A stretch of 64,000 nucleotides of DNA from positions 124,001-188,000 of the forward strand of contig NZ_VLKW01000010.1 in NCBI RefSeq assembly GCF_007830495.1, written 5' to 3'. The position numbers and the translations under genes were made by a program. The notes beneath the pieces are model-generated. The model ran no database searches. It saw only the letters and a list, made by a program, of their open reading frames with translations, and was not told the DNA's origin. The number at the start of each line of letters is the position of its first letter. Position 1 is the stretch's first letter. Origin of the DNA: Pseudoduganella flava. GTDB lineage: Bacteria > Pseudomonadota > Gammaproteobacteria > Burkholderiales > Burkholderiaceae_D. Positions 9,042 to 17,209 of this stretch are shown piece by piece.

Positions 9042-9827
9042 ATGAATGATACCCTGGACGTTCTGGCGGTTCCGGCCTTCAACGACAATTACCTGTGGCT
9101 GGTCCATGACGGCCACCACGCGGCCGTCGTCGACCCCGGCGATGCCCAGCCTGTGCTCGCCGCCTTGCAGGCGCACGGCCTGACACTTACCGCCATTCTA
9201 CTCACCCACCACCATGGTGACCACATTGGCGGTGTGCCTGAATTATTGCAGCATTATCCGGTACCCGTGTTCGGGCCGCGCAGCGACGGCATCGAAGCCG
9301 TCACGCAACCGCTCGGCGACGGCGACACGATCACCGTGCCCGGTATCGGCATGCGGCTGACCGTGCTGGACGTGCCCGGCCATACGAAAGGCCACATCGC
9401 CTACTTCCGCAACGTGGGCCCGCCATGGCTGTTCTGCGGCGACACGTTGTTTGCCGGTGGCTGCGGCCGCCTGTTCGAAGGCACCCCGGCGCAGATGGCC
9501 GCGTCGCTGGACAAGCTCGCCGCGCTGCCGCCCGGGACAAAGGTTTTTTGCGCTCACGAATACACGCTGTCGAACCTGCGCTTCGCGCTGGCGGTCGAAC
9601 CGGAAAACGACGCGCTGCACGCACGCATGGCGGACGAGGCGGCCAAGCGTGAACGCGGCGTGCCCACGGTGCCCAGCACGATCGCGCTGGAACGCGCCAC
9701 CAACCCTTTCCTGCGCTATCGCGAGCAACGCATCGCCCGCAGCCTGCACGACGCCGGCAAGCTCGACGCCGGCGCGCCGCCCGTGGCCGTCTTTGCCGCA
9801 CTGCGCGAATGGAAGAACCATTTTTGA
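9042..9827 (+). CDS. gloB: Hydroxyacylglutathione hydrolase (glyoxalase II)
   Basis: A 261-residue metallo-beta-lactamase-fold enzyme that hydrolyses S-D-lactoylglutathione to D-lactate and glutathione, completing methylglyoxal detoxification. The binuclear-metal motif [10 protein letters not shown] (residues ~56-65), the later histidine in [12 protein letters not shown], the aspartate in [18 protein letters not shown] and the histidine in [11 protein letters not shown] are all present. The C-terminal HAGH domain with [23 protein letters not shown] completes the canonical ~255-residue form. The start at 9042 follows the typical N-terminus ([19 protein letters not shown]). The gene runs to within 11 bp of the next gene, so the two are likely co-transcribed. 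Confidence 0.95.
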   Translation: MNDTLDVLAVPAFNDNYLWLVHDGHHAAVVDPGDAQPVLAALQAHGLTLTAILLTHHHGDHIGGVPELLQHYPVPVFGPRSDGIEAVTQPLGDGDTITVPGIGMRLTVLDVPGHTKGHIAYFRNVGPPWLFCGDTLFAGGCGRLFEGTPAQMAASLDKLAALPPGTKVFCAHEYTLSNLRFALAVEPENDALHARMADEAAKRERGVPTVPSTIALERATNPFLRYREQRIARSLHDAGKLDAGAPPVAVFAALREWKNHF

Positions 9828-9838
9828 CAGGAACACTC

Positions 9839-10486
9839 ATGGAGACAGTCAGGTTCTATTACGACCCGATCAGCCCCTACGCGTGGCTGGCCACGAAACA
9901 CATTGCCCGCATCGAGGCGGCGGGCGTGCACCTGGAAATGGAGCCCGTGCTGTTCGCGGGCCTGTTGAAGGCGCATGGCTTGAAGGGGCCGGCCGAAGTG
10001 CCGACGAAACGCGAGGCGATGTTCCGCGACGTGATGCGGATCGCCGACGCGCAAGGCCTCACGTTCAAGGGCCCGCCCGGCCATCCGTTCAACCCGCTGC
10101 TGGCCTTGCGCATGTGCCTGGCGATGAACTCGCTGACGAGCCGGCGCCGCTTCACGTTCATGCTGTCGCAGGCGTGCTGGGAACGGGGCCTGGACCTGTC
10201 CAGCCCCGCCGTGCTGGCGCAGCTGGCCGCCGAGTGCGACCTGAACGGCGAAGCGCTGCAGGTCGCGGCGAACACTCCGGAAGTGAAACAGCAATTGATC
10301 GAGGCCACCGAACGCGCGGCGCAGGCCGGCGTGTTCGGCGTGCCGACGTTCAGCTACCAGGGGGAGCTGTTCTGGGGCGGCGACCGCATCGACCTGCTGC
10401 TGCGGCGCATTGCCGGCCATCGCATCGACGAAGGCCGGCTGAGGGAATTCCTCGCGCGCCCCGCGCTGGCGACGCGCGCGCTGTGA
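9839..10486 (+). CDS. DsbA-fold 2-hydroxychromene-2-carboxylate isomerase family protein
   Basis: A 215-residue thioredoxin-fold protein of the kappa-class GST/HCCA-isomerase group. RFYYDPISPYAWLATKHI at the N-terminus replaces the CxxC of DsbA with SPYA, as in HCCA isomerases. The cis-proline segment GVFGVPTFSYQGELFWGGDR near residue 175 carries the typical WGGDR ending. Family members isomerise glutathione-linked aromatic intermediates (naphthalene breakdown), but most chromosomal copies have unknown substrates. It lies 11 bp after gloB, also a glutathione enzyme, which fits a glutathione-dependent role. ATG 9839 is preceded by AGGA; a slightly earlier in-frame ATG overlaps gloB. Confidence 0.85.
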   Translation: METVRFYYDPISPYAWLATKHIARIEAAGVHLEMEPVLFAGLLKAHGLKGPAEVPTKREAMFRDVMRIADAQGLTFKGPPGHPFNPLLALRMCLAMNSLTSRRRFTFMLSQACWERGLDLSSPAVLAQLAAECDLNGEALQVAANTPEVKQQLIEATERAAQAGVFGVPTFSYQGELFWGGDRIDLLLRRIAGHRIDEGRLREFLARPALATRAL

Positions 10487-10499
10487 CGCGGGGTACCGG

Positions 10500-12089
10500 T
10501 CAGATCTCTTCGTACAGCGGCAACGTCAGGAACTCGGCGAACGATTCCGACGTGGACATCTGCTCGAAGATGCGGGCCGCGCGCTCGTAGTTCTCGCTCG
10601 TCCCATCGGGCGCGGCTGCCTTGACCTTCGGCAGTTCCTCGGGAATCATCGCGCGCACCATCTGGGCCGTGACCTTGCGGCCATCGTCAAGCACGCCCTT
10701 CGGCGAACGGATCCACTGCCACACTTGCGAGCGGCTGATCTCGGCCGTCGCGGCGTCTTCCATCAGGTTGTGGATCGGCACGCAGCCGTTACCGCCCAGC
10801 CAGCTGCCAAGGTAATGGATGCCCACGTTGATGTTGTAACGCAGCCCGGCCTCCGTGATCGGCGCTTCCGGCTGGAAATTCAGCAGGTCGGCGGCCGTCA
10901 CGTCGACGTCCGGGCGCTGCTTGCCGATCTGGTTCGGCGCATCGCCCAGCACCTTCGTGAATTCCGTCATCGCCAGGTCGACAAGGCCTGGGTGCGCGAC
11001 CCAGCCGCCGTCGTAGCCGTCGGTCGCATCGCGCGCCTTGTCGGTGCGCACGCCAGCCATCGCCGTCTCGTTCTTCTCCGCATCGTTCTTGATCGGGATG
11101 AGGGCGGACATGCCGCCGATCGCCGGTGCGCCGCGCTTGTGGCACGTCTTCAGCAGCAGCAATGCGTAGGCGCGCATGAACGGCGCCGTCATCGTCACCT
11201 TCGGGCGGTCCGCCAGGCAGAAGTCCTTGTCCACCTTGAACTTCTTGATGCAGCTGAAGATGTAGTCCCAGCGGCCCGCGTTCAGGCCGGCGCTGTGCTC
11301 GCGCAGTTCGTACAGGATCTCGTCCATCTCGAACGCGGCCAGGATCGTTTCGATCAGCACCGTCGCCTTGACCGCGCCTTGCGGCAGGCCCAGCTCATTC
11401 TGCGTCATCACGAAGATGTCGTTCCACAGCCGTGCTTCGAGGTGCGATTCCATCTTCGGCAGGTAAAAGTACGGGCCGGCGCCCCGCGCCAGTTGTTCCT
11501 TGGCGTTGTGGAACATGAACAGCGCGAAGTCGAAGATGCCGCCGGAGATGCGCTTGCCGTCGACCAGCACGTGCTTCTCGTCCAGGTGCCAGCCGCGCGG
11601 GCGCACGACCAGCGTCGCCGTCTTGTCGTTCAGCTTGTAGGACTTGCCGTTCTGCTCCAGCGTGATCGTCTTGCGCACGGCGTCGATCATGTTGACCTGG
11701 CCCTGCAGCTGGTTGTGCCAGTTCGGCGTGTTCGAATCCTCGAAGTCCGTCATGTAGCTGTCCGCGCCGGAGTTCAGCGCGTTGATGACCATCTTGCGCT
11801 CGACCGGGCCGGTGATCTCGACGCGCCGGCATTGCAGCGCGGCGGGAATCGGCGCGATCTTCCAGTCGCCGGCACGGATGTGGGCCGTCTCGGCCAGGAA
11901 GTCCGGGCGCTCGCCGGCATCGAGCCGTTTGGCCCGTTCAACGCGCGCCGCCAGCAATTCCTGGCGCCGCGGCTCGAATGCACGCGACAGCTTGGCCACC
12001 AGCGCCAGCGCTTCCGGTGTCAGCACGCGTTCATAATCGGGCCTGATTTCGCCCTTGATCTCCATCCCTTCGGGTAATGCGATGCTCAT
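10500..12089 (-). CDS. aceB: Malate synthase A
   Basis: A 529-residue enzyme condensing glyoxylate with acetyl-CoA to malate in the glyoxylate shunt. The signature region EHSAGLNAGRWDYIFSCIK (about residues 260-280) and the active-site stretches VVRPRGWHLDEKHV and MTDFEDSNTPNW are intact, and the length matches the A isoform rather than the ~720-residue G isoform. AAGGAG precedes the ATG. Isocitrate lyase is not in the window. The divergent LysR gene 139 bp away is a natural candidate regulator, by position only. Confidence 0.95.
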   Translation of the reverse strand: MSIALPEGMEIKGEIRPDYERVLTPEALALVAKLSRAFEPRRQELLAARVERAKRLDAGERPDFLAETAHIRAGDWKIAPIPAALQCRRVEITGPVERKMVINALNSGADSYMTDFEDSNTPNWHNQLQGQVNMIDAVRKTITLEQNGKSYKLNDKTATLVVRPRGWHLDEKHVLVDGKRISGGIFDFALFMFHNAKEQLARGAGPYFYLPKMESHLEARLWNDIFVMTQNELGLPQGAVKATVLIETILAAFEMDEILYELREHSAGLNAGRWDYIFSCIKKFKVDKDFCLADRPKVTMTAPFMRAYALLLLKTCHKRGAPAIGGMSALIPIKNDAEKNETAMAGVRTDKARDATDGYDGGWVAHPGLVDLAMTEFTKVLGDAPNQIGKQRPDVDVTAADLLNFQPEAPITEAGLRYNINVGIHYLGSWLGGNGCVPIHNLMEDAATAEISRSQVWQWIRSPKGVLDDGRKVTAQMVRAMIPEELPKVKAAAPDGTSENYERAARIFEQMSTSESFAEFLTLPLYEEI

Positions 12090-12105
12090 CTGGATCTCCT
12101 TGGTT

Positions 12106-12123
12106 TGTATGCTCTGTATGCTC
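12106..12123. repeat. Tandem 9-bp repeat in the aceB leader
   Basis: TGTATGCTC occurs twice without a gap, 17-34 bp upstream of the aceB ATG. It may simply reflect slippage; no function is assigned. Confidence 0.6.
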
Positions 12124-12227
12124 TGGTGGAACTGGATACCTTGCAGTATATTGACTGAATACTTAGCTAAACGAGACTATTAATCACTTCATCTGTGCAA
12201 ATTTGTCACAGATGACGATTGGATGAG

Positions 12228-13133
12228 ATGGGACAATTCAGACAGATCTCCACGTTCGTCGACGTGGTCGCGCGCGGCAGCCTGTCGGCGGCGGCCCGCG
12301 CCGAGGGTATCGCACCGGCCGTGATCGGCCGCCGCCTCGATGCGCTGGAGCAGCGTCTGGGCGTCAAACTGCTACAGCGTACCACGCGCAAGCTGGCGTT
12401 GACGGACGAAGGCGCCGCGTTCCTGGAGGATTGTCAGCGCATCCTGGCCGACCTGGAAAGCGCCGAAGCGGCCGTGTCCGAACGCAGCGCGCATGCGACC
12501 GGCCACCTGATGATTTCCGCACCGGCCGGGTTCGGCAGGCAGCACGTCGCCCCGCTGATTCCCTCGTTCCTGGCCGAGCACCGCGACGTGACCGTCACGT
12601 TGAACCTGAACGATCGCGTCGTTGACCTGATCGGCGAAGGCGTCGACGTGGCGATCCGCATCGCCAGCCTGTCCGACTCGAACCTCGTCAGCGTGAAGCT
12701 GGCGGACAACCACCGTGTCGTCGTCGGCACGCCCGCCTATCTGACGCGCCACGGCATCCCCGCCACGCTGGACGACCTGGCGAAGCACAACTGCATGGCG
12801 ATCAGCAGCGAAGGCAGCCAGCGCGGCTGGACGTTTCGCGACAACGGCAAGAGCGTTACCTTGAAGGTGAGCGGCAATATGAGCTGCAACGACGGCGCCG
12901 TGCTGCACGACTGGGTCCTTGCCGGCAAGGGGCTTGCGTGGCGCTCGATGTGGGAAGTCGGCGTCGACATCGAGGCGGGCCGCCTGCAAAGCGTGCTGGA
13001 CGAATACGCGGCGCCCGGCAACGACATCTATGCCGTGTTCGCCCAGCGGCGCCACCTGCCGCTGCGCATCCGTGCCTTCGTCGATTTCCTGCGGCGTACG
13101 TATGCGCAGCCCGGCTATTGGCGCCAGGGCTGA
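12228..13133 (+). CDS. LysR-type transcriptional regulator
   Basis: A 301-residue LysR regulator. Residues 1-60 form the winged HTH (GSLSAAARAEGIAPAVIGRR... LGVKLLQRTTRKLALTDEG), and residues ~90-295 form the periplasmic-binding-protein-like effector domain, including VTVTLNLNDRVVDLIGEGVDVAIRI, typical of the subgroup often annotated as LysR regulators of unknown effector. It is divergent from aceB across an AT-rich 138-bp gap; LysR proteins often control the divergent gene, so glyoxylate-shunt control is plausible but unproven. ATG 12228 was chosen over a TTG three codons upstream; the GGATGAG before it is a weak ribosome-binding site. Confidence 0.88.
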   Translation: MGQFRQISTFVDVVARGSLSAAARAEGIAPAVIGRRLDALEQRLGVKLLQRTTRKLALTDEGAAFLEDCQRILADLESAEAAVSERSAHATGHLMISAPAGFGRQHVAPLIPSFLAEHRDVTVTLNLNDRVVDLIGEGVDVAIRIASLSDSNLVSVKLADNHRVVVGTPAYLTRHGIPATLDDLAKHNCMAISSEGSQRGWTFRDNGKSVTLKVSGNMSCNDGAVLHDWVLAGKGLAWRSMWEVGVDIEAGRLQSVLDEYAAPGNDIYAVFAQRRHLPLRIRAFVDFLRRTYAQPGYWRQG

Positions 13134-13372
13134 CGGGATCATCGGGGTTGCCGCGCGGGATGCCCTGACGAGCTCCGCAAAGGGCTTAATGCAGCGATGC
13201 GGACTTGGGCGCCATGCCGGCGATGGCGGCACAAGCAAAGGCGCAGCAGCAACGCTGCGGGCACCTCACGTTGCACCACCGAACCGCGGCCCGATTACCA
13301 ATGCCGCCCGCCGTTGCAGGCGATGGAACCTGGAGACCATGAATTGCTCAGCGAAACGATTTTCGCCTGGCC

Positions 13373-13403
13373 AAAAAAAAATCCCCGGGAACCGAGGATT
13401 TTT
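13373..13403 (-). terminator. Intrinsic terminator of the cold-shock gene
   Basis: On the minus strand AATCCTCGG, loop TTC, CCGGGGATT (one T-G pair) is followed by a run of eight or more T. It starts 20 bp after the cold-shock stop codon. Confidence 0.85.
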
Positions 13404-13423
13404 GTGTCGTTTGATTCAGCGTA

Positions 13424-13627
13424 TTACAGAGGCTGAATGTTCGATGCTTGCTTGCCTTTCGGACCAGCGGTCACGTCGAAGGATACGCGTTGGTTCTCCT
13501 GCAGCGATTTGAAGCCGGTGGTTTGGATCGCCGAGAAGTGAGCGAACAGATCTTCGCCGCCTTCGTCAGGGGTGATGAAGCCAAAACCCTTCGAATCATT
13601 GAACCATTTTACGATACCAGTTGCCAT
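13424..13627 (-). CDS. Cold-shock protein (CspA family)
   Basis: A 67-residue single cold-shock domain, a nucleic-acid chaperone. [18 protein letters not shown] contains RNP1 (KGFGFI) and [11 protein letters not shown] contains RNP2. The typical C-terminus [11 protein letters not shown] is present. The true ATG is at 13627 with AGGAAT upstream; an in-frame extension of 24 residues is rejected because it precedes the universal Csp N-terminus. A promoter-like TATAAT at 13737-13732 would give a leader of about 98 nt, in line with structured cold-shock leaders. Confidence 0.95.
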   Translation of the reverse strand: MATGIVKWFNDSKGFGFITPDEGGEDLFAHFSAIQTTGFKSLQENQRVSFDVTAGPKGKQASNIQPL

Positions 13628-13731
13628 TACAATTCCTATTACAGTTAAATGAGCTTGCGCCCGTGATATCGTTCGAAGCAAGTATGCAATGGCAGACAAC
13701 CTGCACTACCCTTGAATCTAAACGATCCCGC

Positions 13732-13760
13732 ATTATACCGAATACAGCGCCAAAAAGTCC
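13732..13760 (-). promoter_or_regulatory. Predicted cold-shock gene promoter
   Basis: On the minus strand a perfect TATAAT (13737-13732) lies about 105 bp upstream of the cold-shock ATG, with a weak -35 region (GGACTT, 13760-13755) at 17 bp spacing. Prediction from consensus only. Confidence 0.5.
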
Positions 13761-14163
13761 GTCGTAGAGCACGTTTTCACGAAATATTTGCTACTGCTGA
13801 GCCGAAAGTGGTAGAAACCGCCTATTTCGTGGCCTTTCCGGCGCAAAAAACGGCAGAAAAATGCTGCTGATAAACGTTTCCAGTCACTTCGGCGGTGCCG
13901 CAACCGCGGTTACGACCGCGATCACGACACTTTCAGCACCTCCAACCGCCCTCTCATTGCCTCCGGTATGCAGCCGCTGGGTCGACGCGGCGTCGACGAA
14001 AAATCGACGCAGAGTCAACGAAGAATCGTCGAACACGTCGCCGATCTCCGAAATCCGTGCCGCAAACCGGTAGCCAATGAAATTGCAGTGAAAGATGCAC
14101 CTGCAGTGTTGTTCGGCATGTGTGTAACTATAGACAATATTCGTCGGTGGCGTTTGATTAATA
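13738..14163. other. Intergenic region with possible FNR-driven small transcript
   Basis: This interval between the cold-shock promoter and the Hpt gene has no convincing annotated gene. A TCGACG-rich patch occupies about 13981-14010. On the minus strand a promoter-like unit (14167-14127) would start RNA near 14120. A 34-codon frame with ATG at 14119 and stop at 14015 begins at that predicted start (peptide MPNNTAGASFTAISLATG...), without a ribosome-binding site. A weak hairpin followed by GTTTTTT on the minus strand (about 13869-13846) could end the RNA. Whether this is a small RNA, a leaderless small protein or neither cannot be decided from sequence. Confidence 0.3.
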
Positions 14164-14167
14164 TCAA
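14127..14167 (-). promoter_or_regulatory. FNR-type box with class II promoter geometry
   Basis: TTGATTAATATCAA (14154-14167) matches the FNR/Anr consensus TTGATNNNNATCAA at all ten fixed positions. On the minus strand TATAGT (14132-14127) follows so that the palindrome centre falls about 40-41 bp before the predicted start, the usual class II activator position. The box overlaps the stop codon of the Hpt gene and points into the non-coding interval before the cold-shock gene. Confidence 0.5.
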
Positions 14168-14517
14168 TCGTGCGCCACGAATTTGCTGTCGCGTGGGTTT
14201 TTGGTAGCCCAGGCCAGATAGGCGCGGATTTGCGGAATCAGCGCGGGCCACCCTTCCCCGCCCGCCAATATCGCGCGCACCGCCTGTTCCAGCCGGCGGG
14301 CTTCGTCGCCCAGCGCCGTAAAGCCGAACGAACCGGCCGAACCGGCAACGGTATGCAAGGCGTGATGGACGCGCTCGAGTTGCGCGGTGTCCGGCGCGGA
14401 ACCGGCGGCGGCCACCGCATCGGCGATCGCGCGCATCCGCTCCGGCACGCTCGCGGCGAACTTGTCGCCGAGCGCGCGCAGGTGGTCGCGGAACGCGGGA
14501 TCGGCGGGCGTGGCCAC
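14164..14517 (-). CDS. Histidine phosphotransfer (Hpt) domain protein
   Basis: A 117-residue single-domain Hpt protein, the relay that takes phosphate from a receiver domain and passes it to another. The phospho-acceptor segment RVHHALHTVAGSAGSFGF (residues ~49-66) matches the family pattern H-T-x-x-G-S-A-G, with His55 as the likely site; the usual Lys after the histidine is replaced by Ala. No kinase or receiver partner is adjacent. The gene starts 1 bp after the upp stop codon on the same strand, so it is surely co-transcribed with upp, an unexplained pairing. Confidence 0.8.
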   Translation of the reverse strand: MATPADPAFRDHLRALGDKFAASVPERMRAIADAVAAAGSAPDTAQLERVHHALHTVAGSAGSFGFTALGDEARRLEQAVRAILAGGEGWPALIPQIRAYLAWATKNPRDSKFVAHD

Positions 14518-14518
14518 G

Positions 14519-15169
14519 TTACTTGGTGCCGAAGATGCGGTCGCCGGCGTCGCCCAGGCCCGGCATGATGTAGGCGTGCTCGTTCAGGTGCGAATCGAGC
14601 GAAGCGCAATAGATCTTCACGTTCGGATGCGCCTTCTGGAACACTTCGATGCCTTCCGGCGCGGCCACCAGCGCGAGGAAGATGATCTGTTCGTCCGTGA
14701 CGCCGCGATTCTTCAGCACGTCGACGGCATGGACGGCCGAATTGCCCGTTGCGACCATCGGATCGCACAGGATGAACGTGCGGTCGACCAGGTCCGGCAG
14801 GCGGACGAGGTATTCGACGGGCTGGTGCGTGTCCGGATCGCGGAACACGCCGATATGGCCGACGCGGGCCGACGGCACCAGGTTCAGCAACCCGTCGCTC
14901 ATGCCGATGCCGGCGCGCAGGATCGGCACGACGGCCAGCTTCTTCCCGGCGATCACCGGTGCGTCGATCGTCATCAGCGGCGTTTCGATCTCGCGCGTGG
15001 TCAGCGGCAGGTCGCGGGTGATCTCATACCCCATCAGCAAGGTAATTTCCTTCAGCAGCTCACGGAACGTGCGCGTGGACGTCGCCTTGTCGCGCATGTG
15101 CGAAAGCTTGTGCTGGATCAGCGGGTGATCGGTGATGAAGAGGTTTGGGAAGCGCGGATCTTGTTTCAT
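14519..15169 (-). CDS. upp: Uracil phosphoribosyltransferase
   Basis: A 216-residue enzyme making UMP from uracil and PRPP in pyrimidine salvage. The PRPP loop [18 protein letters not shown] near residue 130 and the C-terminal uracil-binding region [17 protein letters not shown] are intact. ATG 15169 was chosen (start [18 protein letters not shown], canonical) over a TTG three codons upstream. It is the first gene of a two-gene unit with the Hpt gene. Confidence 0.95.
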   Translation of the reverse strand: MKQDPRFPNLFITDHPLIQHKLSHMRDKATSTRTFRELLKEITLLMGYEITRDLPLTTREIETPLMTIDAPVIAGKKLAVVPILRAGIGMSDGLLNLVPSARVGHIGVFRDPDTHQPVEYLVRLPDLVDRTFILCDPMVATGNSAVHAVDVLKNRGVTDEQIIFLALVAAPEGIEVFQKAHPNVKIYCASLDSHLNEHAYIMPGLGDAGDRIFGTK

Positions 15170-15250
15170 TTTTTCCAAGGTACGGACACAGTATCACCGC
15201 ATTATCCCAGCCCGCGCCACGCCCTGTCCATGGCGCCACTGTAAAAAAGC

Positions 15251-16933
15251 TCACGCGGTGACCAGCGCGCGGGCCAGGATCGCCGCGCAATCCGTGCCCG
15301 CAGGCAGCCGGCCGTATGCTCCGCCGGGTTCGCGGGCCAGCCGCGACGCGACGAACGCGGACGCCACGTAAGCCGGCGCATGCCGCAGCAGCAGGCCCGC
15401 CTGCACGGCCAGCACGATGCGCTCGGCCAGCACGCGGGCGCCGAATTCATCGCCCTGCGCCTGCGCCAGGTCGCGCTTCAAGTCCGCCGTAAAGCGCGCG
15501 TAATCGGCGTTCGCGGTGCCGGCGATCGCCAGCTCCGCCAGCAGCGCCTCGCCGGCGGCCGGCGACTTCGCCAGCGCCCGCAGCAGGTCCAGGCACATCA
15601 CGTTGCCGGAACCTTCCCAGATCGAGTTGACGGGCAGCTCGCGATACAGGCGCGCCAGCTCGCCCTCCTCCACATAGCCGCCGCCACCCAGCACCTCCAT
15701 CGCCTCGGCGCCGAAGGCCGGGCCGCGCTTGCAGATCCAGTACTTGCCGGCCGGTGTCAGGATGCGCGCCAGCGCCGCCTCGGCGGGATCGTCGCTGCGG
15801 TCGTAGCAACGCGCGAGGCGCAGCGCGAATGCCGTCGCCGCTTCCGATTCCAGCGCGAGGTCGGCCAGCACGTTCATCATCAGCGGCTGCTCGGCCAGCG
15901 GGCGGCCGAACGCATGACGGTGCCGCGCGTGGTGCAGCGCATGGGTCAGCGCCGCGCGCAAGGTGCCCGTCGTGCCCAGCACGCAGTCGAGCCGGGTGTG
16001 GCTGCCCATTTCCAGGATGGTCGGGATGCCGCGCCCCGGCTTGCCGAGCAGGTGGCCGTAGGCGCCCGTGAATTCCACCTCGGACGACGCATTCGAGCGG
16101 TTGCCCAGCTTATCCTTCAGCCGCTGCACGCGCACCTGGTTGCGGCTGCCGTCCGGCAGGAAGCGGGGCACGAGGAAGCACGACAGGCCGGCGGAGCCCG
16201 CCTCGTCCGTCTGCGCCAGCACGAGGTGGGCATCGGCCTGCGGCGCCGAGAAGAACCATTTGTGGCCGACGATGCGCCAGACGTCGTCGCCATCGTCGCC
16301 GAACACGGTTCTGGCCTCGGTCGGCGCAACCGGATTGGCGCGGGTCGTGTTGCTGCGCACGTCCGAGCCGCCCTGCTTCTCCGTCATGCCCATGCCGATC
16401 AGCGCGCCGTCCTTGCGCTCGATCGGCAGCGGCCGCGGGTCATAGGTGCGCGACAGGATCTTCGGCAGCCACTTCGCGGCCAGCTTCGGCGACTGGCGCA
16501 GCGCCGGCACGCTGGCGTAGGTCATCGTCACGGGGCATTGGGAGCCGTTCTCGACCTGGCCGAACAGGATGTAGCGGGCGGCCCGCAGCACCTGGCCCGC
16601 CGGCTCGTCGCCGCGCCATGGCGACGAGTGCGCGCCGGCGCCGATCAGCAGCGCCATCAACGCATGCCACGCCGGATGAAATTCCACCTCGTCGATGCGG
16701 CGCCCGTCCCGGTCGAAGTTGTTCAGCACGGGGCTGTTGCGGTTGGCCACGCGCGCCAGGTCCAGCGTCTCGGCCTTGCCCAGCCGGGCGCCCAGTTCCA
16801 GCAGCCCGGCGCAGGCATCGGCGCCGCCTTCCCGCTCCACCGCCTCGCGCAGCGCCGGATCGCAGGCAAACAGATTGACGTCGGCAAAGCGCGGCGGCTG
16901 ATTGAACACCTCATGCGTGTCGAATGGATGCAT
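15251..16933 (-). CDS. AidB-like acyl-CoA dehydrogenase family flavoprotein
   Basis: A 560-residue flavoprotein of the acyl-CoA dehydrogenase superfamily, AidB branch (adaptive response to alkylation in E. coli). The N-terminal extension with NQPPRFADVNLFACDPALREAV, the FAD-proximal MGMTEKQGGSDVRSN (near residue 185) and the C-terminal EAMEVLGGGGYVEEGELARLYRE...NSIWEGSGN are characteristic of AidB. E. coli AidB binds DNA and has weak isovaleryl-CoA dehydrogenase activity; whether this protein protects DNA or acts on acyl-CoA is not decidable here. It stands alone, with no ada or alkA nearby. Confidence 0.88.
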   Translation of the reverse strand: MHPFDTHEVFNQPPRFADVNLFACDPALREAVEREGGADACAGLLELGARLGKAETLDLARVANRNSPVLNNFDRDGRRIDEVEFHPAWHALMALLIGAGAHSSPWRGDEPAGQVLRAARYILFGQVENGSQCPVTMTYASVPALRQSPKLAAKWLPKILSRTYDPRPLPIERKDGALIGMGMTEKQGGSDVRSNTTRANPVAPTEARTVFGDDGDDVWRIVGHKWFFSAPQADAHLVLAQTDEAGSAGLSCFLVPRFLPDGSRNQVRVQRLKDKLGNRSNASSEVEFTGAYGHLLGKPGRGIPTILEMGSHTRLDCVLGTTGTLRAALTHALHHARHRHAFGRPLAEQPLMMNVLADLALESEAATAFALRLARCYDRSDDPAEAALARILTPAGKYWICKRGPAFGAEAMEVLGGGGYVEEGELARLYRELPVNSIWEGSGNVMCLDLLRALAKSPAAGEALLAELAIAGTANADYARFTADLKRDLAQAQGDEFGARVLAERIVLAVQAGLLLRHAPAYVASAFVASRLAREPGGAYGRLPAGTDCAAILARALVTA

Positions 16934-17209
16934 TGTCGTCTCCGTTGGGCCCCAGCCGATATTGTCTGTTTTGCACCCAGCCTAGCGGAAAGGCCGGGGC
17001 GAGGCAAGCGAGGACCGGCTCTGCTGACATTCAAGCAAAATAGTTTTCGAAGAACACCTTTTACGAGTGCAAGGCAACATATTTCCTTGCGACATGCACG
17101 AATATTGCCTTTTTTCATGTAATTAATGTCCGCGAAGTGATACATTTGTTGCTGGCATGAACGAGAGTCATTCTCTTTGCAAGAAATACCAGAAAACCCA
17201 GGCATTACG

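Noticed and set aside
12106-12123. Start of a CRISPR array or regulator site from the 9-bp repeat
   Set aside because: Only two copies, no spacers, no cas genes; a simple tandem repeat.
15380-17122. Long plus-strand open frame opposite the AidB-like gene (580 codons)
   Set aside because: Rich in Arg, Gln and His, no domain, and fully antisense to a protein with clear family motifs; a shadow caused by high GC.
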